Shown here: piece by piece, positions 16,906-26,461 of the stretch | How positions within the stretch are numbered: the stretch's first letter is position 1 | How the letters are laid out: each line of letters begins with the position of its first letter | Source: JACJYC01 sp964558465 | Lineage (GTDB): Bacteria; Bacteroidota; Bacteroidia; Chitinophagales; Saprospiraceae | Direction: 5' to 3' | Assembly (NCBI GenBank): GCA_964558465.1 | Contig: CAZLEF010000004.1 | Coordinates: forward strand, 1-64,000 | DNA length: 64,000 nt | Position numbers and translations under genes: made by a program | Notes under the pieces: model-generated | The model's input: only the letters and a program-made list of their open reading frames with translations | Databases searched by the model: none | Told to the model about the DNA's origin: nothing

Positions 16906-19900
16906 ATGAAATATAATCTTTGTTTTACGATTTTCCTGCTCCTGTTTTCTAATTCCCTGGCAGCCGCTGACTACTTCTGGGTCGGCGGTCCGGGCAACTG
17001 GTCGGATATTTCTCATTGGGCCACCACTTCCGGCGGTGTGATTACCCACAATCAGGCGCCCACCGCAGACGACAACGTGTTTTTCGACGCCAATTCCTTC
17101 ACCGGCCTCAACCAGGTGGTGCTGATCAACAACGAAAGCATCTTTTGCAGAAACCTGGACTGGACGGGCGCCACCGGTACGCCGGTTTTCCGGGGCGATT
17201 CCGGCAAAGTCGTCAATATTTTTGGAAGCCTGAACTTTATTTACGGCATGATCTTTGACTTTGACGGGGAAGTGCGCTTTCGGACAGCCGGTCAGGGCAT
17301 GCCGGTCAGAACAGCCGGACACCGGCTGGGTCGCGAGGCGCTTTTTGAGGGCGACGGCGGCTGGATCCTGCAAGACAGCCTGGCCGTTGACCGCCATATT
17401 CGCTTCAACAGCGGTATCCTGAATACGAACGGACATAATCTGAATGCAGGCTATTTTTATATCAATATCCAGGACAGCGGCCAGTTGATCCTGGCCAATT
17501 CCAGGATAACCCTTACCGGCAGCAATATCTACGAAGAGATCGGGCAGGAATTATTCACCTATGATGTATTGGATTTTAACATTGAAGGAAATTTTACAGC
17601 AGATCCCGGCAATTCGGTGATTGAGCTTACTTCCAATGATGCCACCGCCCGGATACAGAACGGGAACCCCGAATTCCAATTGAACGACCTCTTTTTTTCC
17701 GCCCCCCAGGGCAAGGGCGCCCTGGTTTTATCCTTGCAGCCTGTCTCCTTCGGCCGGATCCGGTTCAACGGCCACGGCGCCCTGGACCGCCACCTGTCGG
17801 CAGAACACCTGATCCTGGCCCCCGGAATGCAGTACCGGTTCCTCGCCGGCTTCACCTACGAGTTCGATTCCATTACCGCCACCGGCAGTTGCGTGGCGCC
17901 GATCACCCTTCAGGCAACGGAGAATAATACCGCCACCTTTTTATCGAACGGCAACCAGATCGAACTGGATTTTGTCAACCTGAAGAATATCGACGCCACT
18001 GGCAGCGCCGCTTTTATTGCCAAAAACAGCGCCGACCTGGGCAATAACAGCGGCTGGACCATCCTCCCCCGGACCGTACAAAACCTCTACTGGGTAGGGG
18101 GCGCCGGCAACTGGGACGATCCCGCTCATTGGGCGCTCACCAGCGGCGGACCAGGTGGCGCCTGCATCCCCTCGGGAACCGATAATGTATTCTTTGATCA
18201 AAATTCCTTCAACTTCCCTGCCCAGGTGGTGACCATCAACGCAGAAGATGCCTATTGCCGGGATATGACCTGGACCGCCGCCGCTAACGCCCCCAGTCTG
18301 GCCGGCGCTAACGACCGCAATCTGCATATCTTCGGGTCCCTGGCCCTGATCCCTGAAATGCAATTCGCTTTTGGCGGTCTTTTGCAATTTGAATCTCAGG
18401 AAACGGGCAAAACCGTCGCCACCGGCAATCACAGGATCAACAAGGTCCGGTTTCAGGGAAACGGCGGAGAATGGACCCTGCTGGACAGCCTGAAGATAAC
18501 AACCGGGTTCACGTTGGACGCCGGGACCCTGAATACCAACAGTCAATACATCGAATGTACCAGTGTAAATTCCACCCTCGGGGGCGTTCAACGCAAAATG
18601 GTCCTGGGAAATACCCATTGGGTGATCAAACATCTTCCGGGGGCAAACAAAGATCAATGGCTGGTATTGGTCAATGATTTTGAACTGGACGCCGGTACTT
18701 CCACCCTTGAATTTGCAGGCGAAGGGCCTGGCGGCTTTCTTCAACATACAGGAACAGGCGGCCTCCAGTACAACCGCGTGGTTTTCACCGGCGATGACGG
18801 TTTTCTCGAAGACCTGGCTTCCGGCATTTACTGCACCATCGACACCCTCATCTTCAAAAAAGGAGGTTATATCAAAGAGGATTACCGGATCCGATCCCTG
18901 CAGCTCGAACCCGGCGCCACTTACCTTCTGCAAGACGGAACCGTTCAAACGATCGATGAACTCGTCGCCCCGGCCAGTTGTAATGCGCTCATCACCATCC
19001 GCTCCTATTCCGCCGGAAATCCCGCGTTCATCAATGCCCTGATCACCCAGACCGATCTTCAGTATCTTTCCCTCCGCGACGTGCACAGCATCGGCCTGGG
19101 CTACCTCGCCGCCTACAACAGCATCGACCTGGGGAACAATACCGGCTGGACGATCAGTGAACTGGCCAGCCGGACTCTTTTTTGGGTCGGTGGCGCCGGT
19201 AATTGGGACGCCCCCGACCATTGGTCGCTCAGCAGCGGAGGGCCCGGCGGGGAATGCATTCCTACCCTGCGCGACGACGTCGTTTTCGACGGCAATTCTT
19301 TCAACGCACCAGGGCAGCAAGTCTTCGGGCAGTCGCTCAATGGCTATTATTGCCGGAACCTGACCTGGGAAAACAACCTCCCGGATCCGGTTTTTAATTT
19401 GAACCGCCTGTATTGTTACGGATCGGCGGTGTTTGCGCAGGATATGGTCAATCAGCTTTCGGGTTTCAACCTGAGCGGATCCGGCGCCCAAACCGTTCGC
19501 TTTAAAGGTCAACCTTTCCAGGATGTGCAGGTGGCCGGCGACGGCGCCTACACGTTCCTGGACGACCTTTCGGCCGATCAGCTTTTCCTGCGCAGCGGCG
19601 TTTTAAATACCAATGATCAGGACCTTACCCTGGCCCGTTTGATTTTCACCAACGAAAACACCCAGTTTTTACTGGAACTGGGCCGTTCTTATATCACCAT
19701 TACCGATCCGGCCAATCAGGTCAATTATAGCCTGAAAGCCCCTTTCGGAGAAAATACAGTGATCAACCCCGGCGCCTCGGTTATTGAACTGACCCATCCG
19801 GACGCAGGGGTTCTCCTCAGCGGCGGACTCACATTCAACAACCTGGTATTCAGCGGCGTTGAAGGGTTAATCAACATCGTTCACCGGGAAAACAGCAGCA

Positions 19901-22248
19901 GCATGGATCATCCCGTCCGGTTTAATTTACTGGAAGTTGGCAGCGACGCCGTCATCAATGGTTTCAACAACATCGACACCCTGATTTTTGCACCGGGCAA
20001 GTCGTACCGGCTTGAAGCCAACGTCACCCAAACTGTCAACGAATTTTTCAAGATCGTTGGAAATAATTGTATTCCATTGGAGCTGTTCTCTACCCTGCCC
20101 GGGGAAAAAGCCACCATTTTTATGGCCCAGGGAACCGTTTACGGTGAATTCATCCAGATGCAGGACCAGATTGCCGCCGGCGGCGCCACTTTCTATGCCG
20201 GGGTGTTCAGTACCGATATCGCCGGCTCCAATCAGGGTTGGATATTTGGCAACGCTCCGGAATATATCAATGTTGGGTTCCTGGGTCAGGACCGGGCCAT
20301 TTGTCCGGGCGAAACCGTTCCGCTCAGCGCCTACAACTACAGCCCGGGCGAAACTTACACCTGGTCAACCGGGAATTCGAACGCAGGTATTACAGCAACA
20401 GAAGCCGGATTGTACTGGGCGCGCGTCACCTTTGGCAATATGTGCGAGACCGTTGATACCGTTCTTATTTCCATCAAGGAGCCCGCGTCGGTCGACCTGG
20501 GGCCCGATACCCGGATCTGTGAAGGGGAAACCCTCGTGCTGGATGCTTCTTCCCCGGACCAGAATGTAACTTACCGATGGCAGGATGGCAGCACCGGTCC
20601 GACTTTCACCGTAACGCAGGCAGGCGATTATTCTGTAGAGTTGAACAAAGGAGGATGCTTGACCAGGGATAGCGTTTCCATCGGTATTTCAGATACGCTG
20701 ACGGTAAACCTGGGCCCGGATCAGTCCCGCTGCGAGGGTGAAAGCATTATACTGGACGCGGGCGTTGGCCTGCCTGCCGCCTATCAGTGGCAGGACGGAT
20801 CCGGCCAGCCCACCCTGACCCTGAATCAATCGGGAATCTATTCGGTTACGGTGACGGCCGGCGCGTGTACCGGGCAGGACGAAGTGGCCGTCGCCTTCAA
20901 CCCCGCGCCCGAATTCAGTCTTGGCCCGGACACCAGCCTGTGTACGGGGGAAACCTGGTTATTTGACCTCTCCGGAACAGGCGATACCTACCGCTGGCAA
21001 GACGGAGCTTCAACATCAATTTACAATGTGGGTCACCCCGGACAATATTGGGTGGAAATCACTAAAAACGGCTGTGTTTTTGCCGATACCTTGCAAATAG
21101 AATTCTTTGAAACACCCGTTGTCGATCTGGGCCCTGACCAATCCCTTTGCGATGGCGAAACCGCCGTTCTGGACGCGGGGAGTAGTCAATCGGTTTCCTA
21201 CCAATGGCAAGATGGCTCTGTGCAGCCTACCCTGACAGTGGATCGGTCGGGGAGGTATTCGGTTGTCGTTACAGCCAACGGGTGCACCACGCAGGACGAA
21301 GTAAGTTTTACCTTCAACCCCATCCCGGTATTCAGCCTCGGCCCCGACACCAGCCTGTGCACCGGCCAAACCCTGGTATTTGATCGCTCCGGATCAGGCG
21401 ACGCCTACCGCTGGCAGGACGGATCGTCTTCGCCGGTGTACACCGTCGATCACCCCGGGCAATATTGGTTGGAGGTTACTGCAAACAGTTGCGTTTTTGT
21501 GGATACCCTGACCGTTGAATTCCGAACGCTACCGGAGGTCAACCTTGGATCGGATCAGGTTGTTTGCGACCAGGAAGCAGTGAATTTGGAACCGGAGATA
21601 CCGGAGGCTGACAGCTTTTTCTGGCAGGACGGCAGCGATTCACCATCCTTTACCGCCATTCAATCCGGCGTATACTGGGTAGAGGCCATACTGGACGGCT
21701 GCCGGAGCCGGGATAGCGTATTGATCCGCTTCAATATTGCCCCGGACCCCGGCCTCCCGGATAGTCTTACCCTGTGCCAGGGGGAAATACTCCGTTTGCG
21801 GCCTTTAAGCCTTCCGGGCAGTGCGATCATCTGGCAGGATGGCTCAAATAGCCCGGAATATCCGGTGGAGGAAGCCGGGCAGTATTCCCTGACAATTGAC
21901 AATGGCGACTGCCTTATCCAGGATTCGGTGAAAGTGATCCTTTCTGCCTGCGGCGAAGTCCCGGTTTATGTACCCAATGCATTTTCGCCGGACGGCGACG
22001 GATTCAATGACCTGTTTGTCCCGGATTTCGACCCCGGTTACGAAGTCCTCGATTACCAGATCAGGATCTTTGACCGGTGGGGAGAGTTGGTCTTTCATTC
22101 AGCAGATCCGGCTTCCGGATGGGATGGAAGGGTCAGGGACCGGGACGCAGGATTCGGCGTGTACGTTTATGTGCTCCGGTTCCGAATACAGCGGAAGGGG
22201 GAGGTCGTTGACCAGTTGATTTCGGGAGATGTGAACCTGATCCGGTAA
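16906..22248 (+). CDS. Giant T9SS surface protein: three FWVGGxGNW modules, Ig/PKD-like repeats, type B sorting domain
   Basis: A 1780-residue protein with a signal peptide (about 1-20). Three long G8-like modules begin with FWVGG-GNW-D--HW (coding from about 16970, 18087 and 19177, spaced about 365-370 residues), each continuing SGG---(C)-P---D-V-FD-NSF. From about 20490 come six to seven Ig/PKD-like repeats of about 70 residues opening with LGPD--LC-GE and containing YRWQDGS. The C-terminus VYVPNAFSPDGDGFNDLF-P, IRIFDRWGELVFHS and GWDG is the gliding-motility-associated (CHU_C, type B) sorting domain. It is predicted to be surface-exposed through the T9SS, perhaps as an adhesin. ATG 16906 immediately precedes the signal peptide. 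Confidence 0.9.
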   Translation: MKYNLCFTIFLLLFSNSLAAADYFWVGGPGNWSDISHWATTSGGVITHNQAPTADDNVFFDANSFTGLNQVVLINNESIFCRNLDWTGATGTPVFRGDSGKVVNIFGSLNFIYGMIFDFDGEVRFRTAGQGMPVRTAGHRLGREALFEGDGGWILQDSLAVDRHIRFNSGILNTNGHNLNAGYFYINIQDSGQLILANSRITLTGSNIYEEIGQELFTYDVLDFNIEGNFTADPGNSVIELTSNDATARIQNGNPEFQLNDLFFSAPQGKGALVLSLQPVSFGRIRFNGHGALDRHLSAEHLILAPGMQYRFLAGFTYEFDSITATGSCVAPITLQATENNTATFLSNGNQIELDFVNLKNIDATGSAAFIAKNSADLGNNSGWTILPRTVQNLYWVGGAGNWDDPAHWALTSGGPGGACIPSGTDNVFFDQNSFNFPAQVVTINAEDAYCRDMTWTAAANAPSLAGANDRNLHIFGSLALIPEMQFAFGGLLQFESQETGKTVATGNHRINKVRFQGNGGEWTLLDSLKITTGFTLDAGTLNTNSQYIECTSVNSTLGGVQRKMVLGNTHWVIKHLPGANKDQWLVLVNDFELDAGTSTLEFAGEGPGGFLQHTGTGGLQYNRVVFTGDDGFLEDLASGIYCTIDTLIFKKGGYIKEDYRIRSLQLEPGATYLLQDGTVQTIDELVAPASCNALITIRSYSAGNPAFINALITQTDLQYLSLRDVHSIGLGYLAAYNSIDLGNNTGWTISELASRTLFWVGGAGNWDAPDHWSLSSGGPGGECIPTLRDDVVFDGNSFNAPGQQVFGQSLNGYYCRNLTWENNLPDPVFNLNRLYCYGSAVFAQDMVNQLSGFNLSGSGAQTVRFKGQPFQDVQVAGDGAYTFLDDLSADQLFLRSGVLNTNDQDLTLARLIFTNENTQFLLELGRSYITITDPANQVNYSLKAPFGENTVINPGASVIELTHPDAGVLLSGGLTFNNLVFSGVEGLINIVHRENSSSMDHPVRFNLLEVGSDAVINGFNNIDTLIFAPGKSYRLEANVTQTVNEFFKIVGNNCIPLELFSTLPGEKATIFMAQGTVYGEFIQMQDQIAAGGATFYAGVFSTDIAGSNQGWIFGNAPEYINVGFLGQDRAICPGETVPLSAYNYSPGETYTWSTGNSNAGITATEAGLYWARVTFGNMCETVDTVLISIKEPASVDLGPDTRICEGETLVLDASSPDQNVTYRWQDGSTGPTFTVTQAGDYSVELNKGGCLTRDSVSIGISDTLTVNLGPDQSRCEGESIILDAGVGLPAAYQWQDGSGQPTLTLNQSGIYSVTVTAGACTGQDEVAVAFNPAPEFSLGPDTSLCTGETWLFDLSGTGDTYRWQDGASTSIYNVGHPGQYWVEITKNGCVFADTLQIEFFETPVVDLGPDQSLCDGETAVLDAGSSQSVSYQWQDGSVQPTLTVDRSGRYSVVVTANGCTTQDEVSFTFNPIPVFSLGPDTSLCTGQTLVFDRSGSGDAYRWQDGSSSPVYTVDHPGQYWLEVTANSCVFVDTLTVEFRTLPEVNLGSDQVVCDQEAVNLEPEIPEADSFFWQDGSDSPSFTAIQSGVYWVEAILDGCRSRDSVLIRFNIAPDPGLPDSLTLCQGEILRLRPLSLPGSAIIWQDGSNSPEYPVEEAGQYSLTIDNGDCLIQDSVKVILSACGEVPVYVPNAFSPDGDGFNDLFVPDFDPGYEVLDYQIRIFDRWGELVFHSADPASGWDGRVRDRDAGFGVYVYVLRFRIQRKGEVVDQLISGDVNLIR

Positions 22249-22253
22249 AGCGT

Positions 22254-23570
22254 TCAAGGTTTGATCTCCCTGTTCCAAACCTCCTTGCCTTCTGCATTCA
22301 TGATCCGGATCATCAGCCGCCGTTCGAGTCGCGGGCCGTAAAATTCCAGCAGACCGAAATTGCGCTCTACCAATAGCGTTTCGGGCACACGGAGGTCGTT
22401 CACCTCATTTGCCGGGTTGCCTACGCCGGAAGTGAGCGGCGACACCGTGAGGTCGTACACGGCATGGCCGTTGGCGTTTACGTAGCTGCTCAGCTCGGTA
22501 TGGTGGCGATCGCCGCTGAGGAAAACGACGCCGGTAATGCCTTCCTCCTCGATACGCCGGAGGATGTACCCCCGTTCCTCCGGCCCTATATTGGAATAAG
22601 TTTCATACACCCTGGCAGTGGTGAGCATCTGGCCGCCAACGGCGATCATTTTGAAAGGCGCCTTGCTGAAGGTAAGGGCATCGATCAGCCATTCGATCTG
22701 GTCGTTGCCGAGCAGGGTTTTGTCGCCTGTTTCCCGGTCGTTGGGTGTCCGGAAATAACGGTTGTCTAACAAGAAAAAATCGATGTCGGCAAACTGAAAA
22801 AAATTAGTGATGCCTTTTTTACCGGGCAGGCCGTAGTTCTGATTGCCCCAGAAGAGTTTGAAGATGTCCAGCGTTACATCTTTGTGAATGAACCCCCGGT
22901 CGGAGTCGTTGGGGCCAAAATCGTGGTCGTCCCAAATGGCGTAATGATGGGTGGAGGCCAGCAGCGGTTGCAGTTCGGGTAAGGAACGGGTATGGGTGTA
23001 CCGGTGCAGCATGCCGGTTCGGGTATACCAGTCGGGCTCACGGAAATAAACATTATCGCCAAGCCACAACATCGCATCCGGCCGGCGGTCGTTGATAGCG
23101 GTCAAAAGGTGGTAATCCCCTCCGTAGGGATTGCCCGGCCGGTCGTAGATCTCTTCATTGACATAAAAACAACTGCCTACCGCCATGGAGAAATTGGGTG
23201 GGTCGGTTCGAAACTGCCACAAGGTCTGGGTCTGAAACCGGGTCGGATACGGCAATCTGACAGGTTTGTCGTTGATCAGCAACTGGTATTCGTACTTTTT
23301 CCCGGGTTCTACCTGGTCGGCGATCAGTTTGGCGGTGAATGCCTCTTCTTTGACCGTTTGTTTGGCGCCGGTCAGGGTCTTTTTGCCGGTTGTCCCTTCT
23401 TCCCAATACGCAAACTGCACCCGGGCGGCGGATTTGGTTTGCACCCAAAGCAACACTTCTTTCATTTCGCTGTACCCCAGCATCGGGCCGGATTGCAGCA
23501 AATCGTTCTGGCTGTTGGCAAATGACAACAACAGGAAAAGGCAGAAGGAAAGGGAAAACAGCTTTTTCAT
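22254..23570 (-). CDS. PhoD-like alkaline phosphatase / phosphodiesterase, secreted
   Basis: A 438-residue protein with a signal peptide (MKKLFSLSFCLFLLLSFANS). An N-terminal PhoD-type beta domain (GYSEMKEVLLWVQT) is followed by a metallophosphoesterase: VGSCFYVNE, DAMLWLGDNVYFREPDW, HHYAIWDDHDFGPNDSDRGF and VVFLSGDRHHTELS supply the metal and phosphate ligands (GDN, WDDHD, GDRHH). The family hydrolyses phosphomono- or diesters outside the cytoplasm. ATG 23570 fits the signal peptide better than the upstream frame starting at 23630. Its stop is five bases from the stop of the giant surface protein. Confidence 0.9.
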   Translation of the reverse strand: MKKLFSLSFCLFLLLSFANSQNDLLQSGPMLGYSEMKEVLLWVQTKSAARVQFAYWEEGTTGKKTLTGAKQTVKEEAFTAKLIADQVEPGKKYEYQLLINDKPVRLPYPTRFQTQTLWQFRTDPPNFSMAVGSCFYVNEEIYDRPGNPYGGDYHLLTAINDRRPDAMLWLGDNVYFREPDWYTRTGMLHRYTHTRSLPELQPLLASTHHYAIWDDHDFGPNDSDRGFIHKDVTLDIFKLFWGNQNYGLPGKKGITNFFQFADIDFFLLDNRYFRTPNDRETGDKTLLGNDQIEWLIDALTFSKAPFKMIAVGGQMLTTARVYETYSNIGPEERGYILRRIEEEGITGVVFLSGDRHHTELSSYVNANGHAVYDLTVSPLTSGVGNPANEVNDLRVPETLLVERNFGLLEFYGPRLERRLMIRIMNAEGKEVWNREIKP

Positions 23571-23626
23571 TGGTGATTTGTTGATGCGTTGATTTGTTGA
23601 TTCGATGGGTTCCATTTCGAATCCTC

Positions 23627-24967
23627 TCATCCTCCTATCCTCGGTTCCTGAACTTTCATCCCCAAAAACGCCCGCACGGCGGCATACGTCACGGTTTTAT
23701 CCTGAAAATAGAGCAAGGCTTCCTCCAGCGCCCGGTCGCCTGCGCCGAGGTGGTTGAGGATATTGGCCAGGTGCATTTTCATATGCCCGCTCTGGATGCC
23801 GGTGGTGATCAGCGAGCGGAGTGCGGCGAAGTTTTGCGCCAACCCCGTGCAGGCGATGACGGCCATGAGTTCGGCGGCTGAGGGGTTGCCCAAAATATCC
23901 AGCGCCCGGCGCGCGAGCGGATGCAATTTGGTCAGGCCGCCCACTGTGCCGACTGCCAGCGGAAGGTCGAGCCAGAAACGGAAAAGGCCGTCTTCGATCA
24001 CACAATCGCTCAAACTCCGGTATTGTCCGTCACGGGCGGCATACGCGTGCCCGCAGGCTTCGATGGCCCTGAAATCATTGGCCGTGGCCAGCACCACCGC
24101 ATCGATGCCGTTAAAGATGCCTTTATTGTGGGTTACCGCCCGGTAGGGGTCTACCCGGGCGATCCGCACTGCTTTGTAAAATTTATCTGCAAATGCAGCC
24201 GGGCTGAGGTCGGCGCAGGCCCCGCCCAGCCGGTCAACCGGGCATTCCACATAAGCCCGCACCAGGCAGTCGGGGGTATAATTGGACAAGATGGACATAA
24301 TGACGGTCAATTCCTGGCCCTGGGGTTGCAAGCCGGGATGTTCGGCGGCAAAATCCTGCAACGTATCCGAAAACTGTTCGAGCACCGAATTGATAAAGTT
24401 GGCGCCCATGGAATCGCAGGTTTCAAACGAGACCCGCAATTGGAACAGGTCCGGTTCGCGGTCGCTGAGGTCCACCAGTTCGATTTTGCCGATGCCTCCG
24501 CCTCTTTTTTCCATATTTTCGGTCAGGTTGGCGGATTCTTGCCGCAGCCGGCGCTCCAGTTCCGGAAAAACACGCTGGAACATCCCGTGGTCGCCCGGCC
24601 AGGTAAAATGCACCTGCCCCAGCTTGACAGTCGATTGCACTTCCGCCTTGAATCCACCCCGCGAAAGCCAGAATTTGGCCGCACTGGAGGCGGCTGCCAC
24701 CACAGAGCTTTCCTCGATAACCATCGGCACCGCATAAACATGCCCATTGATCAGAAAATTGGGGGCGATGCTGAAAGGCATGGGAAAATTGGCCACGGTA
24801 TTTTCGCTGAAACCGTCCAATACCCGTTGCAGGTCCGCATTGTTATGGGTGAAACCGGCCATTTCCATCGCGGCAGCCTCCGGATCGGCAACATATTTTT
24901 GGGTGACCCAGGCCAGTTTTTCGGCCTTGGTCAATTTTGAAAACCCTGAAATGATCTTTTCCTGCAT
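23627..24967 (-). CDS. mvaA: Hydroxymethylglutaryl-CoA reductase, class II type
   Basis: A 446-residue cytoplasmic enzyme of the mevalonate pathway (HMG-CoA to or from mevalonate with NAD(P)H). Visible family features are MPFSIAPNFLINGHVYAVPM with VIEESSVVAAASSAAKF (catalytic Glu), the DSMGAN--N motif as CDSMGANFINSVLEQ, VTHNKGIFNGIDAV (catalytic Lys), and the C-terminal catalytic His in GIQSGHMKMHLANI, all as in class II reductases. It lies in an operon with IPP isomerase type 2 (67 bp apart), so a biosynthetic role in isoprenoid formation is likely. The start at ATG 24967 removes a 12-residue extension. Confidence 0.93.
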   Translation of the reverse strand: MQEKIISGFSKLTKAEKLAWVTQKYVADPEAAAMEMAGFTHNNADLQRVLDGFSENTVANFPMPFSIAPNFLINGHVYAVPMVIEESSVVAAASSAAKFWLSRGGFKAEVQSTVKLGQVHFTWPGDHGMFQRVFPELERRLRQESANLTENMEKRGGGIGKIELVDLSDREPDLFQLRVSFETCDSMGANFINSVLEQFSDTLQDFAAEHPGLQPQGQELTVIMSILSNYTPDCLVRAYVECPVDRLGGACADLSPAAFADKFYKAVRIARVDPYRAVTHNKGIFNGIDAVVLATANDFRAIEACGHAYAARDGQYRSLSDCVIEDGLFRFWLDLPLAVGTVGGLTKLHPLARRALDILGNPSAAELMAVIACTGLAQNFAALRSLITTGIQSGHMKMHLANILNHLGAGDRALEEALLYFQDKTVTYAAVRAFLGMKVQEPRIGG

Positions 24968-25034
24968 TTTCTGTGTATTTGTCCGGGTTGATAACCCCGA
25001 CACTGCAATTCAAAGATAAAATAAACCGCCGGGA

Positions 25035-26108
25035 CTATTCCCGGATTTTTAAAAAGGCATGCGCCAGTTCCAGGCCGCTGATCTCGGAGGCGGTGTAATT
25101 CAGCAAGTCCTGATAATCCCCCTGTGCGTGACGCAGGAACCCGGATGCCTGGCCGTAAACAGCGGGCAGTTTTGATTTTTTTACCAGGTAATACCCGTCC
25201 AGGAAATCCGAAATACCGCCGGATATGATCACCTGCCGGCAAACCATCCGCTCACCCAGTTCCTGTTCCAGTTCATTGGTCATTTTGACCATTTCTTCGG
25301 CGCTATGCCCCACCAGCGCCAGGGAGCCGAACTGCTGCCGTTTTTCATCGGCGCCGCGCAACAATTCGAGTTTGGCAAAGTTGGTACCCCCGTTGGCGGC
25401 AAAATCCACGGCTGCCAGCGGTAATTGAAACAGCGCCCGAAGGCTTTCTTTGCCCATGCCCTGGCCGACTTCCTTGACGATCACCGGGGTTCCACCCAGA
25501 TGGTCCAGGACTGCCCGTATGCTTTCCAAAGGCGGTCTGTTGATCCGGTCGCCTTCCGGCTGGAGCCATTCCTGCAAGGGATTCACATGGATGATGAGCC
25601 CGTCGGCTTCCAGTTTTTCCAGCAGGTGGTTGATCTTGTAAAGGGCCCGTTGGCCGGTCAGTTGCTCAACCTGAGCGATACCCAAATTAGCGAATAAGGG
25701 CTGATCAGGCCCGATGATGGAACGGACGGCAAAATCCTCAAGGGTTTCGTCGCTGAATAAAAGGGATCTGCAAGACCCCAGGCCCATACCCAGGCCAAAA
25801 TCGCGGCAGACCCGCGCCAGATTGTGGTTGATCGTACGGGCCAAAGCCGTACCGCCCGTCATGCTGGATACCCAAAGCGGCGCTTTCAGCGTTTTGCCGG
25901 CAAAGTCCATGGCTGGTAAGGAACCGGCGCCTGGATGGCCGGAAAGAATGGGCTCGTAACTGAACCGGGTGTCCAGTTCCGGGTGTCCGACCCGGGAGCG
26001 GAAGGCCAGTTCGATATGATCCTGCTTCCGCCCGGCGGCCGTAGGGTCGTCTCCGCCGGTTTGCCCGGCATTCTTCTCCCGATCTGGTTGTTGTTTCAAT
26101 TTTGCCAC
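25035..26108 (-). CDS. fni: Type 2 isopentenyl-diphosphate delta-isomerase (FMN-dependent)
   Basis: A 357-residue TIM-barrel flavoenzyme converting isopentenyl diphosphate to dimethylallyl diphosphate. Signatures: RKQDHIELAF at the N-terminus, APLWVSSMTGGT (FMN phosphate region), GMGLGSCRSLL, ADGLIIHVNPLQEWLQPEGDR, VIVKEVGQGM, DFAANGGTNFAKLE and IISGGISDFLDGYYLV. It precedes HMG-CoA reductase on the same strand, marking this organism as using the mevalonate route at least in part. The divergent gap upstream (26109-26461) holds an inverted pair of 8-bp arrays. Confidence 0.93.
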   Translation of the reverse strand: MAKLKQQPDREKNAGQTGGDDPTAAGRKQDHIELAFRSRVGHPELDTRFSYEPILSGHPGAGSLPAMDFAGKTLKAPLWVSSMTGGTALARTINHNLARVCRDFGLGMGLGSCRSLLFSDETLEDFAVRSIIGPDQPLFANLGIAQVEQLTGQRALYKINHLLEKLEADGLIIHVNPLQEWLQPEGDRINRPPLESIRAVLDHLGGTPVIVKEVGQGMGKESLRALFQLPLAAVDFAANGGTNFAKLELLRGADEKRQQFGSLALVGHSAEEMVKMTNELEQELGERMVCRQVIISGGISDFLDGYYLVKKSKLPAVYGQASGFLRHAQGDYQDLLNYTASEISGLELAHAFLKIRE

Positions 26109-26203
26109 AATGATGTAAAGTTAATCAAACTGCGGTTATTCCGGATAGCTGCTTAAACAATCCGCAGGTGGATTGGTTTATTCGCCGCGCCTGATAGATG
26201 CTT

Positions 26204-26370
26204 GGTGACCTGGTGACCTGGTGACCTGGTGATCTGGAGACTTGGTGACTTGGAGAAGGGGAGACTTGGAGAGGGGGAGAATGTATCCGTTGCCACCAAA
26301 TCACCAAATCACCAAATCACCAAGTCACCAAGTCACCAAGTCACCAAGTCTCCCCATCTCCCCCTCACCC
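26204..26370. repeat. Inverted pair of 8-bp tandem arrays in a divergent promoter region
   Basis: Left arm 26204-26283: ten octamers of the type GGTGACCT changing to GGAGACTT. Right arm 26294-26370: three CACCAAAT, four CACCAAGT, then CTCCCC-type octamers. The right arm is largely the reverse complement of the left, so the region could fold into a long imperfect hairpin around the short spacer 26284-26293. The rest of the gap 26109-26461 (353 bp) shows no gene and no clear promoter. Confidence 0.92.
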
Positions 26371-26461
26371 CCTCACCTTCTGGTACTGATCGGATTTTTT
26401 CCATATTTTGCCGACTATACTGGTGTGCGCAGCCCTTCTGCCCATAGTTTTGACCAGAACG

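Noticed and set aside
17941..19512. 523-residue minus-strand open frame inside the giant surface protein
   Set aside because: Antisense shadow of repetitive GC-rich coding sequence; no start context and no domain pattern.
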